From positions 91,108 through 155,107 of the forward strand of contig MU129060.1 of assembly GCA_014904985.1 (NCBI GenBank): 64,000 nucleotides of DNA. Reading direction: 5' to 3'. A program made the translations under genes and the position numbers. This DNA is from Hydnum rufescens UP504. Lineage: Eukaryota; Basidiomycota; Agaricomycetes; Cantharellales; Hydnaceae. Position 1 is the stretch's first letter. Each line of letters begins with the position of its first letter. This document shows positions 11,080 through 20,018 of this stretch, one piece after another. The notes beneath the pieces are model-generated. The model did no database searches. It was not told the DNA's origin and worked only from the letters and a program-made list of their open reading frames with translations.

Positions 11080-11960
11080 TATTCCAATACTTGCAAGGAG
11101 TATTTTGCAATTATCTCCACCAGTTTTGATTGGATTGACTTGACAAAACAGCGCCCAGAAAGCTACGATTAATACCTATCTAATGGTACCACACACATGT
11201 TTATTGGATATTAACTGCATCCCCCAGGTCAATTTTACCTCATGCTCCACACTATCCTTCAGTATTTTGCAAATATCTCCATCAGTTTTGATTTGATTCA
11301 TTAGGAACAACCACCCCTGGAAAGATGCTGAAAATACGCATCAAATGGTATCCACAGAAAAATGAGTGGATTAGAACTCAGCTTTCTGTAATTTAGTCTC
11401 CCCATGGCTCATTTCACTTTTACCTCTGCTTTTCTGATTACTAAAGGCAATTATGGTTCTGGTACCCTATGCCTGATGGAGGGTACATCTAGGGCGACCA
11501 GTTCCACCTTTCCTCAAGGGATTTTGTTCAGTGGGAGAGGAGGAATACCTTGGTTAAGCCATATTCCCCTATTCTGACTTGTTAATTGAATATCTCCTTC
11601 AGTTTTGAAGCTTTTGACTTGATTCTTTTTCATCATTTTCACCTTAGTTCCACCTTTCCGCCGGTTACCATAGCATTTTTCTGTGATGTATATTAAGTGC
11701 AAGAGATGTGAATTTCTATTGTCTTTTCCCCCATCTCCAGTTGAAAAGCTAGTTGAACTGCTGCTGGTGTCAGGGTAAATTCCACAACTCAACCCCCACT
11801 AATCACACTTTTGATAGGCTCTCAAGAGGAGGACCTAGAGTGTGATTCCCTGATCTAACAGCCCCTTCATTTATTGTCTGGATAGGCTCAGTCTATACAA
11901 GACAATTCTACCTGTCCAAAGACCCCTCTTTCCCTCAGACCTTAATGTTTGGATTGGCCC
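11080..11960 (+). repeat. Dispersed repeat family, copy 1
   Basis: Recurring blocks: 'aaaactgatggagaaat' complements, then 'gggtacatctaggg', 'ccaagggattctgctcag', 'cttggttaagccatattccc', 'cttttgacttgatt', 'ttaccatagcatttttctg' and 'tattaagtgcaagagatg'. The same order occurs at 13080-13880 (+), 18304-19130 (-) and, more worn, at 58880-59400 (+). No protein is conserved among the copies. It shares the 'aaactgatggagaaat' module with the inverted-repeat arms, so both may be non-autonomous members of one group. Confidence 0.6.
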
Positions 11961-12120
11961 TGTGATCCCCTCTCTTCATCCTCATTTCCATTTCACAGAC
12001 TGTAGCTGGATTCAACTCCTGTTTCCTGCTTACAGCACCAACAATGTGACATACAGCACCACACCAAATGAGGCCCCAGAATCACACACCTGCCACAGTG
12101 GGTGTGTGGTTCTATGTAAG

Positions 12121-12228
12121 GTAAGTCCTGCCCCCCTCAGTAGCAACAGCCATGCAAAAAGAGCAGCAAAAGCTGCTCTTTTTGCATGGTTTTTAATTCT
12201 TAACTAATTTAAAAGTTTTATTTTGTAG
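12121..12228 (+). other. Predicted hairpin intron 1 (108 bp)
   Basis: Donor GTAAGT, branch text 'cttaactaat', acceptor TTTTGTAG. It contains the perfect stem at 12150-12189, with arms of 18 bases (CCATGCAAAAAGAGCAGC) and an AAAA loop. Confidence 0.55.
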
Positions 12229-12385
12229 GTCTCAATGTCCCCTGCAAATGTACCAAGGCAAAACCCCCATAACCCCCCTTATAGCCACCCAAATGACAGG
12301 TGTCTGTACAAACTGCTGTACATACAAGCCAGAGTACACAGCCCCAGTACCCCACACTGCTGCAGCAGGTGTGGGGTGCTGCAAG

Positions 12386-12497
12386 GTATGTCCTCTTTAT
12401 TTTTATTTAGTAAATACAATGGCACAAAAAGAGCAGCAAAAGCTGCTCTTTTTGTGCTGTTTTGAATTTTGTCACTAATGTGTCATTATTATTCTAG
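12386..12497 (+). other. Predicted hairpin intron 2 (112 bp)
   Basis: Donor GTATGT, branch 'gtcactaatg', acceptor ATTCTAG. It contains the perfect stem at 12422-12457, arms GCACAAAAAGAGCAGC with an AAAA loop. Confidence 0.55.
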
Positions 12498-12665
12498 ATT
12501 GAGGCCTTCTCCAAGGCACACAACATGACATATGGCAATGTGCCAAATGAAGATGCACCACACTGCAATGCAACATACAGCAACACCAAACAAAGATCTG
12601 ACCACACCAAATGAGGGCCCCAGGAACCACACACCTGCCATGGCAGGTGTGTGGTACTATATAAG

Positions 12666-12769
12666 GTGAGTTCCTGCCCAGTAGCTACACCTGCACAAAA
12701 AGAACAGCAAAAGCTGCTCTTTTTGTGCTGGTTCGAATATTGGTACTAATATATCTTTTATTACTCTAG
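12666..12769 (+). other. Predicted hairpin intron 3 (104 bp)
   Basis: Donor GTGAGT, branch 'ggtactaata', acceptor ACTCTAG. The stem at 12693-12728 has one mismatch in 16-base arms. Outside the stem it is alignable with introns 1 and 2 along its whole length. Confidence 0.55.
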
Positions 12770-12906
12770 ATTGTGGCCATGACAAAAACCCACAAAATGA
12801 ACAAGGGCCCAAATGGCAATGCACCAAATGAGAACCAAAGTGCCAAACAAGTGGCCTTATATATGGTGAGTCCCCCCCAGTATGTATTTTCCTTAGCTAC
12901 ATTGTG

Positions 12907-12937
12907 CAAGAAGAGCAGCCTCTGGCTGCTCTTCTTG
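12907..12937 (+). other. Hairpin of the fourth unit
   Basis: Perfect 14-base arms CAAGAAGAGCAGCC with a TCT loop, following a GTGAGT donor at 12866. The right arm matches the left base for base although the stem sequence differs from units 1-3 at several positions. The acceptor is uncertain (possibly TAG at 12993-12995). Confidence 0.5.
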
Positions 12938-13079
12938 GGTGCATGGGTGAGCTGTATATAATAATAATAAATAAATGAATAATCCTAATGGGTAGGGGCC
13001 CCAGGGGCCCTGGGGCCCCTGGGTCTGATATCTAGTTAGAGTATATAAATGCAACCTTTGAAGTATCTAGTTAGATACC

Positions 13080-13880
13080 AATAATTGGCTGACCAGGCTG
13101 TATCTACCTCAGTTTTGATTGGATCAACTTGGAAAGACATCTCCTAGAAAGCTATGATCCACACCATTCAGACAATACCAAACATGAGCTGAATGAATTA
13201 AAACTGTGCTCTCCAAGTCACTTTTACTATGTGTCTCATACTTCCAAGCAGTATTTTTTGATTTTCTCTGTCAGTTTTGGGCCAATTAGTTTGCAACAAG
13301 CATGCCCAGAAGGCTGTTTACAGTCCACATCCAATTGTATTAAGGGAAAAACAATTGGATTAAAACTCAGCTCTCCACAATTTAACTCCCCCATGTCAGA
13401 TTTCATTATTGCCTCTGCATTTTTTGATTACTAATGGCAATTATTCTCTGCCCCTCTTATGTCTGATGAAGGGTACATCTAGGGAGACCAGTTCCACCAT
13501 TCCCCAAGGGATTCTGCTCAGTAGGAGAGGAGGAATAGCTTGGTTAAGCCATATTCCCCTATTCTGACTTGATATTTGAATATCCCCTTCAGTTTTAAAG
13601 CTTTTGACTTGATTTCTTTTTCATCATTTTGCATTCACCCCACCTTTCTGCCAGTTACCATAGCATTTTTCTGTGATGTATATTAAGTGCAAGAGATGTG
13701 AATTTCCAAAGTCTTCCCCCTCCCCAGTTTTGAGGCACTGAAATTGCTTGAGCAGGTGTTGCTTACAGCATTAGATTTCTATCCAAAAAGACCTTCCTTC
13801 CTTTGAGCCTTAACATTTGGATTGATCCTGTGGTCCCTTCTTTTGTTCTCAATTCCATATTGTGGACTGTGGCTGGATTC
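13080..13880 (+). repeat. Dispersed repeat family, copy 2
   Basis: Same block order as 11080-11960 and same strand, so the hairpin-unit array lies between two direct copies. Differences are mainly point changes and short indels. The shared text runs on to the 'gtggctggattcc...cacttacac' stretch at about 13865-13910, which matches 12000-12035. Confidence 0.6.
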
Positions 13881-13995
13881 CTCCCTTTGTTTCCCACTTA
13901 CACTGTACCCACAGGCATAGTGATTGTAGCAAGGCTGCATTCCTACATCTGTATCCTGTTAAAGAGAACATGCAAGTGAGGCAATGCAAAGAATG

Positions 13996-14860
13996 CTACA
14001 TCATCATCTTTGTGGACATTATACCAAGCTTCCAAATTGGGAAAGAGTATTTAAGACTTGTACCATTGCTGAACTTGAATACATTGTGGACTGCTTCATA
14101 TTCCTCAACAAACCAAGCACAAAGGTTTGAATACTCAACCCTACATTGGCAAAGCTCTTCTTGACAACTTTTGATCTCCTGGGCAGCCCTAATTCTATCC
14201 CAAACCTCCTTACCAGTAAGCCATAAAGGAATACTCCCAAATGTCCTGATCAACATCCAAATTGAATAATCCCTCCATCACAACAAGCTGGCAGAACATA
14301 TGCATCCCTCTGCACACCATTCTTCCCTCACTCCTTCAGCATTCCCTTCTGCTTTGCACTGTATTTGTGGATGGTGGCCTCAATTCCTGGGGAACACTGT
14401 TTAACCACCTTTTCAACATGGCTCTTAGTTTTTTGATCTGGTGTCCAATTAATTATAGACATAAAGTCAGACTTGAAATTTTTCACACATACCCATGGCC
14501 TGAATTGCATGTGTGCACTCCAAGTTGGCAAGCTCAAATTTGTGAGCACAGAGGTTTATGATCTACTGCTCATGAAGAACAACAGATATGGAGTTGTAGG
14601 TTGATCCATTTGTCATTCTTGAGGTTAGCAAGACAGTCTGCTGACTCACAGTCTTCAAGTTGAAGTTCCTTGGTTTTCCTTATGATATTGACTTCAAGTC
14701 ATGATATAGTGTCTTGGGCCATCTTTACCCTCTCCTTCAACTCCTCATGCAAAGCCTGCCCCCAACACTATCATCCACTGCCAAGCTCCCTAATTCCTTT
14801 CAGAGGTGTACAAGTATCACATGTTGGGATTGGACTGGGGGGATTTGTTCCATCACTCAT
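13996..14860 (-). pseudogene. Probable KDZ-type transposase C-terminal relic
   Basis: The minus strand reads EVWDRIRAAQEIKSCQEELC, then VEYSNLCAWFVEEYEAVHNV (14230-14060). This resembles the cysteine- and glutamate-rich helical C-terminus of basidiomycete Kyakuja-Dileera-Zisupton transposases (pattern: ... C-x-EE ... L-x-x-W-x-x-EE-x-x-A). An upstream piece (14549-14328) contains WVCVKNFKSDFMSIINWTPD. The remainder to 14860 is stop-ridden. The assignment rests on memory of the family pattern, not on an alignment, and is tentative. Confidence 0.35.
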
Positions 14861-14894
14861 GTTCTTTTTGCTTTGATTACCCTAAGACAGCCAA

Positions 14895-15741
14895 TGTCAG
14901 GATCAAACTGACATTTGCTTCCGCCTAAGGACTTACCCATCAGAGTATCATTCTTCATCGACCCTATCATATGGCGCCTACTTCCTCAAATGCTCTTGTC
15001 TCCTCTCTCCCTCCATTCACTATGGGGGTTATTGTCATCCTTGCCATTATTGGCATTTCTCTTATTATTATTGCCCTCATTCTATCAGGCCTTGGCCAGC
15101 GGGCTATGGGCTGGGTAGTCAACCAGTGGCAGCATTGGCGTCCTTGTCAGCACCTGTCGTTCCCTCGCTCCCCACGTGAGTCCATGGAGTTGCCAATCCA
15201 GACTCCCCCTCCTCCTCCTCTACCCCCAGTCCCTGAATCCACATCACCTGTCCCAATCCGTACTCCATCCACATCATTACAGTCCTTTGACACTTTGGAC
15301 ACCTTTGGAGTACCCAGGCGTACACTGTCTTGGAAGTACATACGCTAAGGGGGATACATATGGAAGTTGGGGCATAGCCATGTGGAGGTGTGCACAGGAT
15401 TCGTAACACGGCTGCGTCAGCTTAGTGAGGCTTAGTGATGGTGGCTGTGGAGGCTGACTGATGGGCTGCAGAGCCGGCATTCTAGGAGGATCCAGAAGGT
15501 TATGGAAGATGGTGGAAGGCTCTGGAAGGTTGGAGGCTGTGTGCAGGAAATAGTATTTATGGCCCTTTGCAGTTGGGGGATCACCAGTTTCAATCTCTCA
15601 GGATTCCCACTGCAATAGGTGTGAGACTTGTGTGTCCCTTGTTGTGTGGTGTATACTCAGGATTCCCACTGCAATAGCGTGTGGTTAATTAATCTCTTTC
15701 CTCTTTCTGTTTGTGGCTTCGACGGCAGTGTCACCCTGACA
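14895..15741 (+). mobile_element. Solo LTR carrying an ORF, copy 1 (847 bp)
   Basis: Starts TGTCAGG and ends CCTGACA, with a perfect 5-bp duplication GCCAA at 14890-14894 and 15742-15746. This marks it as one integrated LTR unit. A 125-codon ORF occupies the first half. A TATA-like 'tagtatttat' lies downstream of it at 15551, so the ORF is in U3. A 60-bp tandem duplication around 15597-15678 ('ctcaggattcccactgcaat' twice) explains most of the size difference from copy 2. This copy keeps many CpG sites and looks the youngest of the three. Confidence 0.8.
14971..15348 (+). CDS. Small single-pass membrane protein encoded in an LTR
   Basis: 125 codons, no stops, starting at the ATG 76 bp inside the LTR. 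Residues 1-18 are polar (MAPTSSNALVSSLPP). Residues about 19-41 form a strongly hydrophobic helix (VIVILAIIGISLIIIALIL). A conserved WVVNQWQHWRPCQ block follows, then a proline run (PPPPPLPPVP), and a conserved tail SLQSFD..DTFGVPRRTLSWKYI. The same protein, colinear and open, is encoded in copy 2 (28948-29328), and its C-terminal part in copy 3. No homologous family is known to me. By position it recalls accessory genes that some retroviruses place in U3, but function is unknown. It could be a captured host gene. Confidence 0.6.
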   Translation: MAPTSSNALVSSLPPFTMGVIVILAIIGISLIIIALILSGLGQRAMGWVVNQWQHWRPCQHLSFPRSPRESMELPIQTPPPPPLPPVPESTSPVPIRTPSTSLQSFDTLDTFGVPRRTLSWKYIR

Positions 15742-15879
15742 GCCAATGATTACTATCATGATAGTGCATACACAAATAATACACCAGGATCAATGGACTT
15801 GGGGTGAGGATGTCTAACCCAACCCAACCCAACTCTGACTTCAGAGTTGGGTTAAGTCAGTTGGGTTGGGGAGATTTTT

Positions 15880-16090
15880 TGTTTGTTTTTTATTTAACAA
15901 AAAAAAAGAAGTGCAGTAGTCTAAGCTGCCAAAACTGGGGGTAACATGAGGTTGGAGGTTCAAACCCTGCAGTTGCAACATTTTGGTCTGATCAGGGAGT
16001 GCTGGTAACCTAGTGGTTAAAGGTGTCAGAGGAAGCCAGGGGTCACAATGAGGCTGCAAGTTCAAATCCTGCTGTTGTAATATTAAATAA
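15880..16090 (+). repeat. Two tRNA-like (SINE-type) modules
   Basis: Each module has an A-box-like and a B-box-like segment of an RNA polymerase III promoter. The first has 'gaggttggaggttcaaaccc' at about 15950-15966. The second has 'gtaacctagtggttaaagg' at about 16004-16022 and 'caagttcaaatcctgct' at about 16057-16073. These are decayed tRNA-derived SINE pieces; neither folds as a usable tRNA by eye. A related B box occurs at 53283-53310. Confidence 0.45.
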
Positions 16091-16104
16091 CTGTATGACA
16101 CAGC

Positions 16105-16275
16105 ATGCCATAACATATTATTAGCTGTACAACCAAATTGGGTCTAAATCCTTAATGTTTGCTGACTAGTCATGCTTACATATTCTTATGTGAGCATATG
16201 TAAGCATGATTAGGCAGCAAACATTTAAGGATTTAGACCCAATTTGGTTGTACAGCTAATAATATGTTATGGCAT
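16105..16275. repeat. Fold-back element, ~80-bp inverted arms
   Basis: Left arm 'atgccataacatattattag...' and its near-perfect inverse ending '...aataatatgttatggcat'. The centre is around 'cttatgtgagcatatgtaag' near 16185-16205, with only a few mismatches. It holds no gene. This is a MITE-type snap-back whose arms would form a long hairpin in single-stranded form. Confidence 0.7.
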
Positions 16276-16463
16276 GATATGTCCTCCATGGATATGCCCC
16301 CCTCCTCTCCCTTCTTCCTCCTGCCCCCCTTGTTCCCTTACCCCCTCCCAACATCACTACTATAACTATACCCCCCTGGCCCCCCTGATTGGTTTTTGGA
16401 TAGACAAAATCAACCCATCACTCTAATGGGTCTATCATAGTAAGCTACCACAAAATAACTTAT

Positions 16464-16989
16464 TGTCAGGGCAACACTGCTGTCGAAACCACAAACAGAA
16501 AGAGGAAAGAGATTAATTAACCACATGCTATCACAGTGGGAATCCTGAGAGATCAAAACCAGTGATCCCCCAACTGTGAAGGGCTATAAGTACTACTTCC
16601 TGCACACAGCCACCACAGCTCATCAAGATGACACATCTCCATCATGGACACAGCCCATCAGTCAGCCTCCACAGCTGCCATCACTAAGCCTCACTAAGCT
16701 GACACAGCTGTGTTATGAATCCTGTGTGCACCCCCACATGGCTATGCCCTAACTTCCATATGTGTCCCCCCCTTAGCATATATACTTCCAAGGCAGCAGT
16801 GTATGCCTGGGTACTCCAAAGGAGTCAAAGGACTGTAGTGATGCTGAGGAAGTAGGGATTGGGACAGGTGGTGCAGGTTCAGGGACTGGGGGCAGAGTAG
16901 GAGGAGGAGTCTGGATTGGCAACTGCATGGACTCACACAGGGAGCAAGGGAATGACAGGTGCTGACAAGGGTGCCAATGCTGCCACTTG
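16464..16989 (-). mobile_element. Solo LTR with ORF, copy 3, truncated
   Basis: Reverse orientation. The LTR end TGTCAGGG is at 16464, and the copy runs through the U5/R part and TATA-like 'agtacttatag' complement (about 16585). It is cut at 16989, where the Copia-1 LTR begins, so the 5' part of the ORF and the other LTR end are missing. Confidence 0.65.
16773..16989 (-). pseudogene. C-terminal part of the LTR-encoded membrane protein
   Basis: Reads KWQHWHPCQHLSFPCSLCES, the proline run, then SLQSFDSFGVPRHTLLPWKY. It is colinear with copies 1 and 2 but lacks the N-terminal and membrane segments, lost at the junction with Copia-1. Several Arg codons of copy 1 appear as His or Cys, consistent with CpG loss. 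Confidence 0.65.
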
Positions 16990-17972
16990 TGTTGAGATGT
17001 GATGGGTATTCCATTTGACATTCCATTTCCTTGATTGACACATTTGTTATTTTCCCCTATTCCATATTTGGTTAGCACCATTTATGGCATCTGGTGATCT
17101 CAGGCTAGATGCCCTATATACCAGGGAGTTCTGGAGGATGTCCCTCAGTATGGATGCTGTGGTTCAGGTTTAAACCTGTGGAACCTGAGTTTAAACCTGA
17201 ACCTGAACCTGACCCAGGTCAGGTTCCATTGGGGTCAGGTTTCATTTGGTTTTCTTCAGGTCAGGTTCAGGTTTTTCCCTTGCCCTGAATCCAAAAACCA
17301 GTCTGAAACCAGGTTTAAACCTGAACCTGAAAGGTAGGGTGTAGGTTCCATTCCATGTAAATTGACCATTATTCTGGCACCAAATCTGGCAATTTACACA
17401 TGTGACTATAGTTCTGGAGTCAGAAGTCACATGACTTAGCCATCAAATGAGGTCATTGGTGCAGGTCACAAGTCACATGACAGAATGTAGTGACTAAATA
17501 CCATCTCCAGAAGATGTGTGAGCAATAAATTGAAGTGAAAGGGGCTAGGAAGGAGATGTGGATGTAAAGCAGGATGTAAAGGGAGTGGCAGAGGCAGAGA
17601 CTTGAGCAGAGGGTGTAGATATTCTGTAGTACCCCTGAAAATGTTCACTTCCCTCATACCTCAGGTTTCAGGTTTAAACCAGGTTTCAACCAGGTTTCAA
17701 CCTGAACCTGACCTGAATGGAACCAAACCTCAGGTCAGGTTCAGGTTTTGCCCTCATGGGTGATTTTGGAACCTGGTCAGGTTTAGGTTTTGCCCAAATT
17801 GGGCAAAACCTGACCAAAACCTGACTGTGGCAACCATACCTCTCAGTTTGACTCCTCCAAACTCCAGGTATATCCCTTTTCTTTTCACTCATGTATATAT
17901 CATCATTCTCAGTTTGACTCCTCTGAACTCCAGATATCACCCCTCATGTGATTCAGCTGTAGACCTTTCTCA
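16990..17972 (+). repeat. Copia-1 5' LTR (interrupted)
   Basis: Begins TGTTGAGATG and ends CTTTCTCA. Excluding the insert it is about 285 bp. It carries a direct repeat of 'agtttgactcctcc' about 64 bp apart, as in the 3' LTR. The CpG sites present in the 3' LTR at 25137-25159 are all TG or CA here. Confidence 0.8.
17149..17838. mobile_element. Non-autonomous hAT-like insert in the Copia-1 LTR, 690 bp
   Basis: The ends TATGGATGCTGTGG and CTGTGGCAACCATA are roughly inverted. Flanking octamers are TCCCTCAG (17141-17148) and CCTCTCAG (17839-17846), and the uninterrupted 3' LTR reads TCCCTTAG at the same place (about 25189-25196), giving an internal empty-site control. Both subterminal regions are packed with the word AACCTG and its complement, analogous to CAAGTC in the 4841-5625 element. 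The middle (17340-17650) holds no gene. Confidence 0.75.
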
Positions 17973-17985
17973 GGTTATGGGCCCA
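17973..17985 (+). promoter_or_regulatory. Copia-1 primer-binding site, tRNA-iMet anticodon type
   Basis: GGTTATGGGCCCA follows the LTR end directly. It is complementary to the anticodon stem-loop of initiator Met tRNA (…GGGCCCATAACC…), not to a tRNA 3' end. Drosophila copia and yeast Ty5 are known to prime with such a half-tRNA. The same site occurs in Copia-2 and, slightly changed, in the TRIM at 51770. Confidence 0.65.
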
Positions 17986-18303
17986 TCTCTCTAGCCATAC
18001 CAACATCATCTTCAGCATCTACTCATCGCTCAAGTTCTTCTTTCTGGAGCCACTCTCTCTTTTTGGTCATCACTCTATGACTTCCAAGGATTTCGCCTCT
18101 GGGAAATTCCCCTTCCCTCAACTGAACAACACCAACTATTGGTAATGGTCTCATCATATGCAGGGCCACCTTTTGACCATTGGGACCTGGTGTCAGATGC
18201 AGCCCTCATTTCCTCAGCCACATGACCCTGATAAGCTTGATGACTATCTCTGTAATATAGTGTATTATGTAATTAAGTTAGGACTCAAAAGTCATGTATA
18301 TAC

Positions 18304-19130
18304 AGTGTAAGCAGGAATCTCTTAAGAGACTATGCTACAGTCCAAGATTATTGAATTGAGGATGAAAAGAGAGGGCCATGGAGTCAATCCATAGGTTAAG
18401 GTCTGATTGAACAAAAGACCTTGAGGTTGAGAAATTGTCTTGCTAGGGTGGGCTTGCTCTAACAATGAATGAATGGAGGATTTAATTCAGAAATCACACT
18501 GATGGTTCTCCTCTTGAGAGCCTATCCAAAGTGTGAACAATACTAAGTGTATTCTGGAAGTCACCCTGATACCAACAGCTGTCCTTCAAGACTTCAGAGA
18601 CTGAGGGGGAGGGGGAAATCAATCAAAATTTGCATCCCCTGCACTTAATATACATTCTGGAATAATGCCATGGTAACCAGCAGAAAGGTGGGGTTAAGGT
18701 GAAAATGATGAAAAATAAATCAGGTCAAAAGCTTCAAAACTGAAAGAGATATTCAAGAATTAAGTCAGAATAGGGGAATATGGCTTAACCAAGCTATTCC
18801 TCCTCTCCTACTGAACAGAATCCCTTGGAGATTGGTGGTACTGGTTGTCCTAGACATACCCTCCATTGGACTTAGAGTGCTGGAATAATAAATGTCCTTA
18901 GTAATCAGAAAAGTGGAGATAAAGATGAAGTGAGACATGGGGAGACTAAATCACAGAAGACCAAGTTCTAATCTGCTCATTTTTCCCTTAATACCATTCA
19001 ATGCAGATTTCCAGCATCTTTCTGGGGTGGTTGTCACTAATGAATTGGATCAAAACTGATGGAGAAATTTGCAAAATACTGAAGGGCAATATGAAACTTG
19101 CAATAAAATTGACTTGGAGAAATCTTGCTA
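18304..19130 (-). repeat. Dispersed repeat family, copy 3
   Basis: Reverse complement of the block order at 11080-11960 (ggaatatggcttaaccaagc; cagaatcccttgga; atcaaaactgatggagaaat). It interrupts the nested LTR about 53 bp from its start. No gene is visible. Confidence 0.6.
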
Positions 19131-19472
19131 TTTAGTTAGCCCCTAGTAGCCATCAATATCAGCCCTTTCCTTGGCTTTGGGACTGCACCTTTGGACCCTA
19201 ACTGGGAAAGCAGTGAGCAGGATAGTCCATTCCTCTCACTGACCCCCCACTCTCTCCTTAGTTAGTGACTGTGCCACTTGGCCAGTCACTACTTTATGTC
19301 CTTCATCATGACTCCCACTCCCTCACAACCTTTTCTCTTGTGTCCAGGGCAAAGCCAATGCTTAGCCCTGTTTGCAGCTCCCCCACCTGAAGCCAGTGCT
19401 AAGGGTGGTGTGATTACTCTTTCTCCTCTTATCCTCCCTATCCCTACTCCCTCCCCTGTCAACTCCACTTTG

Positions 19473-20018
19473 TGTAACAAAGTGCCTCCCAATTCAGGAG
19501 GGCACTTGTTGTCATACTTGGACAAAGTGGAGTTGACAGGGGAGGGAGTAGGAATAGGGAAAAGAGGAATCACACCACCCTTAGCACTGGCTTCAGGTGG
19601 GGGAGCTGCAAACAGGGCTAAGCACTGGCTTTGCCCTGGACACAGGAGAAAAGGTTGCAAGGGAATGGGAGTCATGATGAAGGACATAAAGTAGTGACTG
19701 GCCAAGTGGCACAGTCACTAACTAAGGAGAGAGTGGGGGGGTCAGTGAGAGGAAAGGGCTGTCCTACTCACTGTCTTAGGAGTTGTCTGGGAGCCCAACC
19801 ACCAGGAAGTCCAGACAGAGGACTGGGGCTAGCTATTAATGGCTGCTAGGGGCCAACAGGATAACCAGATAGACAAAGCAAAGACTGAGACAAGAGGGTT
19901 CACAGTTTCTCACTAGGTGATGAAGATCCAGGCAAAGGTTAACTTGATTAATCCCAGCAACTGCCATATATACATGACTTTTGAGTCCTAACTTAATTAC
20001 ATAATACACTATATTACA
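19473..20018 (-). mobile_element. Solo LTR, reverse orientation, inside the forward LTR
   Basis: Runs TGTAACAAAG to ATATTACA and has a perfect 5-bp duplication CTTTG at 19468-19472 and 20019-20023. With its forward host copy it makes a palindrome of about 2 x 350 bp centred near 19490. Confidence 0.8.

Larger units (their letters stand above)
11960..12995 (+). repeat. Tandem exon/intron-like units with paired hairpins
   Basis: Three to four related units with splice-donor spacing of 265, 280 and 200 bp. Each has an 'exon' block, a donor (GTAAGT, GTATGT, GTGAGT, GTGAGT), a hairpin of 14-18 bp arms, and in the first three a CTAAT or CTAAC-like branch site and a TAG acceptor. Units A, B and C also have a second hairpin just before the donor: 12083-12108, 12350-12376, and a perfect 28-bp palindrome at 12627-12654 (arm CCACACACCTGCCA). 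Exon peptides share a motif of the type TPNEAPESHTCHSGCVVLCK, but no single frame survives all junctions. It is either a decayed repeat-protein gene whose introns duplicated with it, or an introner-like family. Confidence 0.6.

Noticed and set aside
15900..16080. Functional tRNA genes
   Set aside because: A and B boxes are degenerate and no cloverleaf can be drawn by eye.
15841..16116. Minus-strand ORF with repeated LNLQPH text
   Set aside because: This is the translation of tRNA-like SINE B boxes, a common false ORF.
19278..19705. Two 138-codon ORFs facing each other
   Set aside because: They are the two arms of the LTR-in-LTR palindrome and encode the same text; no independent evidence of coding.
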